Source: DASPRG01 sp963796125 (GTDB lineage: Bacteria; Nitrospirota; Thermodesulfovibrionia; Thermodesulfovibrionales; SM23-35). From it: a stretch of 31,348 nucleotides of DNA. The notes below the pieces were generated by a model, which saw only the letters and a program-made list of their open reading frames with translations, had not been told where the DNA came from and ran no database searches. Positions within the stretch are counted from its first letter, which is position 1, and each line of letters opens with the position of its first letter. Positions 9,034-17,857 of this stretch are shown here, one piece after another. A program made the translations under genes and the position numbers. Location of the stretch: NCBI GenBank assembly GCA_963796125.1, contig CAWCKM010000028.1, positions 1 through 31,348 of the forward strand, written 5' to 3'.

Positions 9034-10324
9034 TTGCAACTCAAGAAACCAAAAAACTCAAGGAACTCAAGAACTCAAGAAACTTTTTGCTCTATGCTCT
9101 ATGCTCTATGCTTCTTGATTTTGGCTTGTTGCGATTTCGGCTATGCTCAGACAGGCATCAAGGGTAAAGTTCCTGACCTCTGCTATGACTGCCATAAACC
9201 GCTTAAGGAGAGACTTTCCCAGAGTGATGTCCATTTCCCCTTCAAACAGGGGAAGTGTGAAGCCTGTCATAATGTACACGCAAGTGACCTCAAGGATCTG
9301 ATTAAAGGAGGACATGAATTCCCTTTGTCTGGGTTGTCATGAAGGCATCAAGAATCTTATCGAACAAGGGAAATATGCATGGAGCCCTCAAGAAGGGTGT
9401 ATGTACGGACTGCCATTATGCACATGCCGGAGCGAATAAATACCTGTTGGTAAAGGAAGAAAAGAAACTCTGCTGGGATTGTCATGAAGCCCTGAAGGAG
9501 CAATTGAAAACATCCTTTGTGCACTCTCCCTTCAGGGAAGGGGAGTGTGCATCATGCCATAATGCACATGCATCTCCGGAGGAAGACCTCTTGTCTGCTT
9601 CACCGAATAAAATATGCACAAAATGTCACCAGCCAAGATGCAGCGCAGGGAATGTCTCCATATCTTCTATTACAAAAGAATTAGACTGCAGCACATGCCA
9701 TACCGGTCACAGTTCCAATACCAAAGGTCTCCTCGGCCCTTATGGTCATACAGTCTTTTTGAATAAAAATTGTGAGCAATGCCATAACCCGATCGTAGCC
9801 GGAAGGAAAATAACGACTAAGTTGTCAGGTAATGAGTTGTGTTTCGGTTGTCATGAGAAGGATCGAACAAAGATTCAAAGAGGCTGATGTCCACGCACGT
9901 GAAAAGAAGGGTTGTGCTTTGTGCCACGATTACCACGCTTCAAAGAAAAAGAATCTTACTGTAAAAGAGTCAGGGCTCTGTTTTACCTGTCATCAGGACA
10001 CTGAGAAAAGACAGAATCTCTATGGTGAAGGCATTAAAGTCTATCAGATGTGAGCCTGTAAAAGACAGAAAATGTTTTGCATGTCATGTGCCACCGCATT
10101 CCAATAATCCACTTTACTTCAAGGAAGACGGAATCTTGACGTGTGCAAGATGTCATAAGGCACAGCATAAAGTCGCACATCCTATGGGAAGTGGCATCCT
10201 TGACCCGCGTGATGGCAAGCCCATAACCTGTATTACCTGTCATAGTATGCATTCTGCCAAGGCTGATTTTATGCTCATTTTCGACAGAAAGCGCGCTCTC
10301 TGCATTCAGTGCCACAAGAAATAG
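9034..10324 (+). CDS. 16-haem c-type cytochrome, doubled-CXXCH family, frameshifted
   Basis: The signal peptide is MLYALCFLILACCDFGYA from ATG 9094; a TTG at 9034 in the same frame would add a basic n-region (QLKKPKNSRNSRTQET). Cleavage after GYA or acylation at LACC are both possible. Sixteen CXXCH motifs follow, including LCYDCH, CEACHNVHA, CTDCHYAHA, LCWDCH, CASCHNAHA, CFACHVPPH and a final LCIQCHKK. Frame changes are near 9308, 9362, 9860 and 10040. It is a close architectural relative of the upstream 26-haem protein, with the same 'VH.PF..GKC..CH..HA' unit, so the two probably arose by duplication. CFACHVPPHSNNP and CARCHKAQH near the C-terminus depart from the strict unit. Expected site: periplasm or outer membrane. 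Confidence 0.8.
9036..9112 (+). repeat. Both short repeat families back to back at a cytochrome start
   Basis: CTCAAGAAAC-type units (about five copies, 9038-9083) run directly into GCTCTAT units (9088-9112, three near-perfect copies). The first family encodes the basic n-region and the second the hydrophobic core MLYALC of the 16-haem cytochrome's signal peptide. Confidence 0.8.
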
Positions 10325-10694
10325 CTAAGAGCAAAGTCTAAGTCAAAAGTCAAGAGATGGCTAATAACACTATGCTTTAAGCAATAAAATTGCAAAGAGG
10401 TTATCAGTGACGGCAAATACGAGCATCTTCGTATGTCTGCCCGAAGGTTTTAATAGGGCATCCAGAACTTCTGGATTGCCGGCAAGCCGGGGAATGACAC
10501 TGGGTTTATTATGAACTCCTTAGTAACTCTACAGCAATACTCAATGATGTGTCATTATGGCATCTCTTTTGCTAAAATATTACTAATGATTTAACTATAT
10601 GAGTGTACATTGATAAGAAATAGATATAGACCAAAGAGCAAAGAGATACGATGAGCAAAGAGCGTATAGAGTCTACACTGTTTACTTTTCGCTT
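10325..10694. other. Gene-free spacer with REP-like palindromes
   Basis: No coding sequence was recognised. The spacer begins with heptamer repeats at the cytochrome stop codon (CTAAGAGCAAAG). It then holds two adjacent perfect palindromes: TCCAGAA-C-TTCTGGA at 10461-10475 and CCGGC-AA-GCCGG at 10479-10490, followed by GGGAATGACA-like text reminiscent of dispersed REP-type elements. It ends with a second AGAGCAA patch at 10631-10664. Confidence 0.5.
10631..10664 (-). repeat. Heptanucleotide repeat patch, AGAGCAA orientation
   Basis: CCAAAGAGCAAAGAGA and GAGCAAAGAGCG units lie 30-60 bases before the next cytochrome gene. The opposite orientation lies at 10716-10752 inside that gene's signal peptide (ATGCTCTTTGCTTTAAGCAC). 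Confidence 0.7.
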
Positions 10695-11776
10695 ATGCTA
10701 ATTGTATTTTGTTTTATGCTCTTTGCTTTAAGCACTTTGCTCTTTGCTTTGTCGTTGGAGGCAAGAGTTGCAGGGAATTGCAGCAACTGTCATACGATGC
10801 ATAACAGTCAGGGTGGCAACTCTGTGGCTCAAGATTTTGATGGCTCTTCATTCAGCCCGACAGATACACCCAAAGAAAATTTATTGATCTATAGCTGCTT
10901 AGGCTGTCATTCAGCAACAGATGGAGCCACATGGCAAGATAGCGTAACAAAAGCTCCTATAGTATTTAATACACATGATGCCAACATATAATACCGCAAA
11001 GGGTTTGGCTGGAGGTAATTTTTATTGGGTAATGACCGATGATACCAAAGGTCATAATATACTTATCTCCAGATGACTGTTCTGACTAAGGCTCCAGGGG
11101 ATACAGGTAACAGCAACTGTGGGTACTAACTCCTGTCATGCAAACCTTGACAGGGTTGTTTCTGGTACAGGCTCTGAGCCTTGACGGGAAGCAAGGTTGT
11201 GAGAAATGCCACCTTAACCCAAAACACCATGCAAATGACCATGAGTATTTGGCAGGAGGCTTGGTTACAACTGCAGAGCAAGGCTGGTATCGTTTTCTTT
11301 CAGGACATAGTGACTGGTGAAGGTCTGGGTGTTGAAGGCTATGAAGATGGTGACTGGCAGAAAACTGTTTCCTCTGCTGATCATAACGAATATTTAGGGA
11401 ACCAAGTCTTCAGGTGGTTATGGATTTGTTCTTGGTGATACAACAACTGCCTACTGTACAGGTTGCCACGGAAGATTTCATACTAATCAGGGAACTGCAA
11501 AGCCCATGGCTCAGACATCCTTCGGATGCAGTATTGCCTGTTTCAGGGGAATATGCAAGCTATACTATATATAATCCATTGGTTCCTGTAGCCAGACCTT
11601 CTCTGCCGAGTTCACCAAGCTCAACAGTAACACCTGGAACTGACATGGTCATGTGTCTCTCATGCCACAGAGCACATGCATCGCCTTATTTCAAGATGAT
11701 GAGGTGGGATTATAAGAGTTCTACTCTCTCTGAGGCTTTATCAGGATGTAATGTATGCCATACGTCGAAGAATTAG
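10695..11776 (+). CDS. Multiheme c-type cytochrome (about 7 haems), frameshifted
   Basis: ATG 10695 gives a repeat-encoded signal peptide (MLFALSTLLFALSLEA) with likely cleavage before RVAGNCSNCH. Haem motifs are CSNCHTMHNSQ, CLGCHSA, CEKCHLNP, CTGCHGRFH, CLSCHRAHASP and a C-terminal CNVCHTSKN. A CX4CH site (CGTNSCH, about 11115-11140) appears if one surplus G is dropped. The opening NCSNCHTMHNSQGG and the ending RWDYKSS...GCNVCHTSKN are characteristic of a secreted multiheme family common beside electron-conduit genes in Desulfobacterota and Nitrospirota; that is recalled family knowledge, not a search. Frame changes occur at least near 10985, 11075, 11170, 11310, 11400 and 11530. Length would be about 355 residues. 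Confidence 0.65.
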
Positions 11777-11828
11777 CGAATAGCAAAGAGCAGAGTAGCA
11801 AAGAGTTCAGAGCTAAGATTCGAAGAGT
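11775..11828 (-). repeat. Heptanucleotide repeat patch, AGAGCAA orientation
   Basis: Units GCGAATAGCAAAGAGCAGAG, TAGCAAAGAGTTCAGAGC and CGAAGAGTAA begin at the stop of the preceding cytochrome. The opposite orientation runs from 11926 to 12016, so the 11829-11925 spacer is flanked by an inverted pair. Confidence 0.7.
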
Positions 11829-11925
11829 AATATTCACTACAGTGCTATAAGGAGAAAAATTATGAAATATGAATCAGAACGTTATAAGAGAATCATAGTT
11901 TTATAAAGCTGCTGTAATCTATGAA

Positions 11926-12016
11926 AGCTCTATGCTCTTTACTCTACGCGCTAAGCTATCTGGAACTGGCTCTAAGTTCTTAGCTCTTAGCTCTACGCTC
12001 TTTGCTCTTTGCTTTA
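11926..12016 (+). repeat. Longest GCTCTTT heptamer array, in the fourth cytochrome's signal sequence
   Basis: About a dozen degenerate units (GCTCTAT, GCTCTTT, GCTCTAA, GCTCTTA, GCTCTAC) span 90 bases. ATG 11921 reads through part of the array in one frame (MKALCSLLYALSYLELALSS) before a TAG; ATG 11932 reads it in another and joins the mature protein. Confidence 0.75.
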
Positions 12017-13257
12017 TTTTCGGTTGGATATTGTATCCTGATAAGGCAAACAGTGGTCCTTATCTTGACTCTGCTCATGGGAATGCTTCTATACGGGGTA
12101 AAACGCACTTCTACAGATTTCCCCTCCCAACAATTATAGCTCGTGGTCAACTGTGCTCATTGTCATGAGCAGCATGCAAGTATTGGAGGAACTGAACCTG
12201 CTCCTAATTCTCCTGCTGGTCCAGACATCTATTTGCTATTCAAAGATCTATGGGTAGCCCCTATCCAAAGTAATGTATTTTGTTTCGGATGCCACAGGGT
12301 GGAACTGGAGATTGTAATGCCGGAACCGCTTCTTGCCAATCAGATTGGAAGAGAACCAATTATTCTTATAGCTACTGGAAAGGTGGAGATACCAATTTGA
12401 CTTGCCCGAGTAGCATATATGAAAGCTTTCAATTTGTTCAGAATAATGGTACTTCACAAAGAACTGTGGATCATACCTGTAGGTTCATCCCATTGCTGCA
12501 GGACATCAGAGCTTCATCTCAGAAATAAATGGGGCTTTTCCTCTACTGCAGCAAATGTAGATCCCTGTTCAGGCTGTCATAATCCCCACAAAGCAAAAAG
12601 GGATTTTCCGTGCTCTCAAGCCAAGTGCTCACACAGATAAATATGCCTGGGATGTTTGGGGGGATGATAGTTCTGAGAAGATGAATGTTTATAGCCTCTA
12701 ATTATTGGGCACCGAAAAGGGTAGGTGGTGGTTATGAACCTGATGGGTCTCTTACTCAGGATGGCTCTAATTTGCCTGATTATGTAAGTCTTTGTACTGA
12801 CTGCCATAATAGTAGTACATACAATTAACAGCACCAGATTAGGTAGAAATCTTTACAGGATTAACTGGGGGCCGGCGGAGATTTTCATGGAGGCCGGCCA
12901 AGGATAGATAATGGAGGGGATTTTTCCGGGATAGGCGAATATGGAGATTTGTTAGATCCATATAAGTCGGGATGGATTAGGCCTAATTATGTTCTTTCTT
13001 GTACTGACTGCCATGAACCACATGGTTCTCCAAATGAATTTTTGCTTAGAAAAACATTAAATGGGACTCAAGTGAGTATTATAAGCAGCTAATGGTCTTT
13101 GGTATAACTGGTGTCAGGCATGTCACAGTATTAACCTCCCCTTTTCGCCAAATCAACATCTTCCCCCAGTAGATCTGAAAGTACTAATTGTTTCAATGGA
13201 GGTGCATGCCACCGCCACTGTGAAGGAGCAGCCTGCTCTTCAGATAATTTATTTTAA
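11932..13257 (+). CDS. Multiheme c-type cytochrome (about 6-7 haems), frameshifted
   Basis: ATG 11932 leads through a repeat-encoded hydrophobic core (FLALSSTLFALCFIFGWI) to a mature start GPYLDSAHGNA. Haem motifs found across frames are CAHCHEQHASIGG, CFGCHRGG, CSGCHNPHK, CTDCHNS, CTDCHEPHGSP and CQACHSIN. A C-terminal CFNGGACHRH might be an atypical CX5CH site. The 'GPY..SAHG ... NCAHCHEQHA' opening resembles a family I associate with Nitrospirota and Desulfobacterota. At least six frame changes lie between 12100 and 13190, so residue numbering is unreliable; a TAA at 13255-13257 ends the most plausible last frame. The protein probably works with the other three cytochromes in the envelope. 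Confidence 0.55.
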
Positions 13258-13277
13258 AAAGATAAGTTCTTATCTTT
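13258..13277 (+). terminator. AT-rich hairpin abutting a cytochrome stop codon
   Basis: AAAGATAA-GTTC-TTATCTTT is a perfect 8-bp stem starting at the base after the TAA. No T-run follows, so it may be a weak terminator or a 3'-end stabilising hairpin. The remaining spacer to 13423 is AT-rich and shows no gene. Confidence 0.4.
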
Positions 13278-13423
13278 CACTGAAAATGTTAAGGAGTATT
13301 CGACAAAGTACATCATATAGTAATGACCGATTAGCTGACTTTTTTAGATTTTTTTGTTAAACTATTTTATATTATTTGAAATTTTATTTTCTTAGAAGTA
13401 GCGAGAGTTTAAAAGGCACTGTA

Positions 13424-14994
13424 TTGCCAGAAGAGAAGAAGACCATTATAAGACAGGATCTGGGGATCTTTTGCATCTGTCAAGTTTGCGATTGTTATCT
13501 TTTCCTTGATAGCCCTCACTTCAGTTATAGGGACAATTCTTGAGCAGAGGGCTGAACCTGCCAAAAATATTCTGATCTTAAGCAAAATCTTTGGGGAATC
13601 TCTTGCCCCGACAGTTTACAAGGTCTTTGACAGCCTGGGTTTCATGGACATGTACCATTCCTGGTGGTTTACTGGTCTTCTGATACTCTTTTCAGCGAAT
13701 CTTATTATTTGTTCTCTGGACAGACTACCAAGGATATGGAAATTAGCAAAGGAACCGATACAGCCGATCACAGCGGAGCGTATCGAGACGGTTGGGATAC
13801 GAAGAGAGGTTTCTCTTAAAGGGAAAGCCTGAGAAAGTTAAAGACACTGTGACAGCAGTCCAATAAAGGCGATAGGGTTCAATTATCAAGAGGCAAAGGA
13901 AGAGAAGGGATATCAGTTTTATTCGCAAAAGGGGAGTTATACGAGGCTTGGGGTTTACGTAACCCATCTGAGCATTATCATGATCCTGTTAGGATGCTCT
14001 TATAGGGATTTCATTCGGTTTCAAAGGGTTTGCTAAATATCCCTGAAGGAAGGAGTTATCCTTTTGCATTTATAAGTTCTGTCTCCATTGAATCCAATGG
14101 AAGAACAAGAAAGAGAGAGGATATTGAATGCCCTTGAGGCATCATGGGGAAATGTTTCAAAGGCAACTGGTCTTTTGGGTATGAAAGGAAGATGAGTTAA
14201 GGAAGAAACTTCGAAGATATGGAATACAGCCCTTTAGGATTCAGTGTAAGGTGTGATGATTTTGAAGTTGAATTTTATGAGAACTCCCAGATGCCGAGAG
14301 AATATAAAAGCTGGCTGACTGTGATAGAGGATGGCAAAGAAGTGATGAGGAAGGCGATCGAAGTGAATGATCCTCTCACCTACAAAGGCATTACCTTTTA
14401 TCAGGCAAGCTACGGTATGATACCCAGATGCACATGGCTATGTTGTTCTTAAAGTCACCTCCAATTCAGGAGTATCAGAAATCAAGAGGTTGAATCTTGG
14501 TGAAACCTTTATTATTCCTGGTACAAGTACAGAGGGTACGATCAGGGATTTTAGTCCTGCCCTTTCTTTTGACCAGCAGGGAAGGGCTTTTACCTTTGCA
14601 GAGATGATGAATAATCCTGCTGTTTTTATTGATGTCAGAGAAGGGGGAAAGGAGAAGTATGCTGGCTGGATTCTGAAGAAGCTATCCGGAGACATGGAAG
14701 ACACCAGAAGGTCATACAGTGCAGTTCATTGATTTTTGGGGAATACAGTATACAGGTTTACAGGTGAGAAAGGATCCCGGGGTATGGCTTGTGTACTTTG
14801 GAAGCCTCGTAATGACCCTGGGGTTATTCACGGCCTTTTTCATGAGCCACAGGAAACTCTGGGTAAGGATTGTGGAGGATAAAGGAAATACAAGGGTATC
14901 TATAGGTGCTTTAGCAAACAAGAACAGGATGTCTTTTGAAAGGAAGATAGACAAGATGGTATCACTGCTGAGGAAGAGAGAGGGAGGAGAATAG
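13424..14994 (+). CDS. resB: ResB/Ccs1-like cytochrome c biogenesis protein, frameshifted
   Basis: This membrane protein works with CcsA to deliver haem to apocytochromes in system II maturation. Recognisable parts are a first transmembrane segment FASVKFAIVIFSLIALTSVI, the SVIGTILEQ turn, a second segment WWFTGLLILFSANLIICSL followed by RLPR, a third YTRLGVYVTHLSIIMILLG, the periplasmic domain with GFSVRCDDFEVEFYE and LTYKGITFYQASYGM, and a last segment WLVYFGSLVMTLGLFTAFF followed by SHRKLWVRI. TTG 13424, with AAAAGG seven bases upstream, is the most plausible start. Frame changes are near 13460, 13830, 13865, 13990, 14030, 14130 and 14420. Repaired length is about 520 residues. The stop TAG at 14992-14994 directly abuts the ccsA ATG, so the two are co-translated. 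Confidence 0.8.
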
Positions 14995-16083
14995 ATGGAC
15001 AGTTCGACTTTTTTTGGTATCTCAACCATGGCTTACATAGTAGCCATGATTATCTACATCACCTATCTTGCCTTCAGGAACAACAATATCGGAATAGCAG
15101 CTACAACAATAACAATAATTGGTTTTATTTCCCAGACATTTGCGATCTTTATAAGGTGGAAGGAGTTCTACGAGATAAGCGGAATGGGTATCATGAGGTC
15201 GGTGCCTCTGACAAACCTTTATGAATCCCTGATCTTTTTTGTCTGGTGCGTAATCTTAGGGTTATCTCATTATCGAATTCAAGTATAAAAACCGTTCTTT
15301 TGGGGCATTTGTAACACCGGTAGCAGGCCTTGCCCTTGCCTTTATTGACATATCAGGGATGTCAAAAGAAATTCATCCCTTAATACCGGCACTACAGAGC
15401 AACTGGCTCTTAGCCCATGTAACGATGAGTTTTATTGCCTATGCTGCCTTTTGCCCTTTCCTTCAGCACAGGACTCATGTACCTCATTGTAAAGACGGAG
15501 AAGCGGAATCAAGGTACATATATCTTCTGGACAGTGACCCTTGGGGTTTTTATTACATTGATGCTTGCCATGGGAATTGATTTTCTAACCTTCAAGGTTG
15601 CAGTGAGACCAGAGGAATTTATCAAAAGTTATCTCTTCAAAGCGTCTTTTTTAAGTTCCTCTGGTGCAGTTCAAATATTAAGCTGGATCTCTATGCTCGT
15701 AATCATTCTTCTGATCTGGAGATTCGGGCTTGTTCTCAAGAGCAGTCATTGAAAGGTTCAACATATCAGCAGAGAATTTGGATGAGATTACGTATAAGAG
15801 TATTGCCGTAGGATTTCCTATCTTTACGCTTGGAGGGTTAATTTTCGGGGCTATCTGGGCTGATCAGGCATGGGGTACATACTGGAGCTGGGACCCGAAA
15901 GAGACTTGGTCATTAATCACCTGGTTTGTGTATGCCTTTTATCTCCACGGACGGATGCTGAGGGGATGGAGAGGTAAAGGGGTTGCAATAGTTGCAGTCG
16001 TAGGGTTTATGGCTGTAATCATTACTTATCTTGGTGTAAATTTATTACTTTCAGGGCTTCATGCCTATGGGGGGATGGAGTAA
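14995..16083 (+). CDS. ccsA: CcsA/CcsB-like cytochrome c biogenesis protein, frameshifted
   Basis: This polytopic haem-handling protein of system II contains the tryptophan-rich haem-binding motif WGTYWSWDPKETW near 15870-15905. Other motifs are NWLLAHVTMSFIAYAAF, LTNLYESLIFFVWCVI, the late HGRMLRGWRGKG loop and the last membrane segment VVGFMAVIITYLGVNLLLSG. ATG 14995 has GGGAGGAG just upstream, inside resB. Frame changes are near 15280, 15450 and 15740. After repair it is about 360 residues, typical for CcsA fused with no partner. An insert between membrane segments (DFLTFKVAVRPEEFIKSYLF) was not recognised. It presumably matures the four cytochromes upstream. Confidence 0.85.
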
Positions 16084-16221
16084 AGATTACTGTAATTATT
16101 TTCCGATATCTGTTCTGTATCGGATGCCTTCGAATTAATTTTCTCTATTCCTTTGTAAGCAATCTCTCTTGCCAGCGATGGAATGTCCACGACCTCCGCT
16201 GTCAACGACGAGGACCTTCAC
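16084..16221 (-). pseudogene. PurD-like N-terminal fragment
   Basis: Directly after the metF stop (no gap), GTG 16221 reads MKVLVVDSGGRGHS, very like the N-terminal nucleotide-fold start of phosphoribosylamine-glycine ligase (M-K-V-L-V-x-G-S-G-G-R-E-H). After a one-base shift it continues LAREIAYKGIEKI and SENNYSNLYS, then meets a stop within the 3' end of the convergent ccsA gene. At most about 45 residues remain of a family of about 420. It could be a truncated gene at a rearrangement or assembly junction. Short similarity only, so the call is tentative. Confidence 0.4.
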
Positions 16222-17097
16222 TTACAGACCAGCCTCATCCAAAACCAGAGGGATCCTCTTTTCCCACCCAATAGCCATGATGTGAACTCCCTGACATAAA
16301 TCCTTCATTCCCGTGATCAGACGCGAAGCTATTTCAATGCTGGTTTTAACCTTATCCTTTGTCTCTTCCATTTCCTTGATAAGAGGTTCAGGGACAAATA
16401 CACCTGCTACGTTTTTATTCATGAACCTGGCCATGCCGGCTGACTTTAGTAAAATGATACCACCCAGTACAGGAATCTTAAAGCCATCTATACGTTTGAT
16501 AAATTTTTCAAAGAGGTCCAGGTCAAATATTCCCTGGGTTTGGAAGAACCTTGCACCTGCCTCAATTTTCTTTTCCATTTTGATGATCTGCATCTCAAAT
16601 GCAGCCTCGGTGTCGGCTCCCGGATTTACTACTGCTCCGGGAAAAAAGTCAGGAGCTCCCTTGAGTTGGTTTCCTGCCATATCAAAACCTTCGTTCAGCC
16701 TGCCTATTACTTTTAAAAGACTTACGGAATCTAAATCAAAAACCGGCATTGCCTGAGGATGATCTCCCAGTGTTGGATGATCTCCGGTAAGGGCCAGCAC
16801 ATTCCTGATTCCCATAACCCAGGCACTCAACAGGTCCGATTGGAGCGCCAGCCTGTTTCTATCCCTGCAGGTCATTTGGAGGATTGGATCAATGCCTTGA
16901 TCTTTCAGGAGATGACATACTGCCATGGAGCCCAGTCGCAGGACAGAACTTTGCAGGTCGGTGACATTGATAGCATCCACCCTATCTTTAATAAGGTTTG
17001 CATCCTCTATTGTTTCCTGTATATCAACACCTTTAATGGGTCCTATCTCTGCAGTAACAACAAATTGTTTTGAATGTAATGCTTCTCTGAAGCCCAT
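16222..17097 (-). CDS. metF: Methylenetetrahydrofolate reductase, MetF type (second copy)
   Basis: This 291-residue TIM-barrel flavoprotein subunit reduces 5,10-methylene-THF to 5-methyl-THF in the Wood-Ljungdahl methyl branch. Family motifs are FVVTAEIGPIKG at the N-terminus, DAINVTDLQSSVLRLGSM, LQMTCRDRNRLALQSDLL, NVLALTGDHP, AGARFFQTQGIFD, GGIILLKSAGMARFMN and a terminal GVHIMAIGWEKRIP. It is intact. ATG 17097 lies 3 bases after the stop of the metV-type gene, so the pair is translationally linked. Like MetF of MetFV complexes it needs a Cys-rich MetV partner. A second metF lies 2.7 kb upstream in the same run. Confidence 0.88.
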   Translation of the reverse strand: MGFREALHSKQFVVTAEIGPIKGVDIQETIEDANLIKDRVDAINVTDLQSSVLRLGSMAVCHLLKDQGIDPILQMTCRDRNRLALQSDLLSAWVMGIRNVLALTGDHPTLGDHPQAMPVFDLDSVSLLKVIGRLNEGFDMAGNQLKGAPDFFPGAVVNPGADTEAAFEMQIIKMEKKIEAGARFFQTQGIFDLDLFEKFIKRIDGFKIPVLGGIILLKSAGMARFMNKNVAGVFVPEPLIKEMEETKDKVKTSIEIASRLITGMKDLCQGVHIMAIGWEKRIPLVLDEAGL

Positions 17098-17100
17098 CTC

Positions 17101-17790
17101 TTATGCCTTTTTTATCGGTTCTTTCTTTAATTTCATGTCTTCCGGAGCCTGCCTTCGGGGATGCCCTAACTTTGTTTTTGGCTGGGAAATCTCCTTTAAA
17201 GAATGTAGCTGGTTTAGTTTTATCAGGCGGGAGTATATCTGTTGCCATGCGCATGGGGTATCCTTTGAGACCTCACACATTCCATCCCGTGATCCACCAC
17301 AGGGACCATTGATAAGACCCTTAGCGCATCTTGTTACAGGACAGATTCCCCCTGTCTTATCCAGGACACATTTGCCACACAGTGAACATCTTTCATCGAA
17401 TACCTTAAGCCTTGTCATATTGGCAAGGAACAGGCTGTCATTGGCAGGGAAGACAGGTTTGTCTTCATATAATTCCACTGCTGTCTGGGTACCGGCACCG
17501 CAAGACATAACGATTATGCAGTCTGCTTTATCTATAGCCTCTTTAAAGGGTTTAAGTTCTAACTTTGTTCCAAGTACCTGGCAACCAGATTTGGCAACAA
17601 AGGTTCCGGTAACCTCTTTTCCTTCGGACTCAAGTGCTTCTTTCATTGCTTTAACTTCAGGCTCCCCTCCTGTTCCGCATAACGCTGCACACTCAGAGCA
17701 TCCTAAAAGGAAAATACTCCTGTAATTTTTTATGTTCTCCATCAATTCATTGAATTCCCGTTTTTTTGTTACTATCATTATTTTCCTCAT
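17101..17790 (-). CDS. metV: MetV-like iron-sulfur/zinc subunit of methylene-THF reductase (second copy)
   Basis: This 229-residue partner of MetF corresponds to the 'methylene-THF reductase C-terminal' family. The N-terminal half holds FLLGCSECAALCGTGGEPEV and KSGCQVLGTKLE, plus IIVMSCGAG. The C-terminal half has the cysteine-rich core ERCSLCGKCVLDKTGGICPV and RCAKGLINGPCGGS, which binds metal clusters. A basic tail follows (KLKKEPIKKA). In Moorella, MetV links MetF to the HdrCBA-MvhD module. It is 67 bases downstream of the histidine kinase gene. Confidence 0.85.
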   Translation of the reverse strand: MRKIMIVTKKREFNELMENIKNYRSIFLLGCSECAALCGTGGEPEVKAMKEALESEGKEVTGTFVAKSGCQVLGTKLELKPFKEAIDKADCIIVMSCGAGTQTAVELYEDKPVFPANDSLFLANMTRLKVFDERCSLCGKCVLDKTGGICPVTRCAKGLINGPCGGSRDGMCEVSKDTPCAWQQIYSRLIKLNQLHSLKEISQPKTKLGHPRRQAPEDMKLKKEPIKKA

Positions 17791-17857
17791 CTCATCTATA
17801 TTCGAAATCGATTTACTTTCTATCTTTAGAATTCATCGAAAAACCTTTTTGCTCCTG

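Noticed and set aside
99..12016. Heptamer arrays as a CRISPR array
   Set aside because: Units are 7 bases, degenerate and contiguous, with no unique spacers of constant length and no cas genes nearby.
16313..17725. Plus-strand open frames opposite metF and metV, up to 266 codons
   Set aside because: They mirror the codon structure of conserved minus-strand genes, have Ser/Pro-rich unstructured composition and lack ribosome-binding sites.
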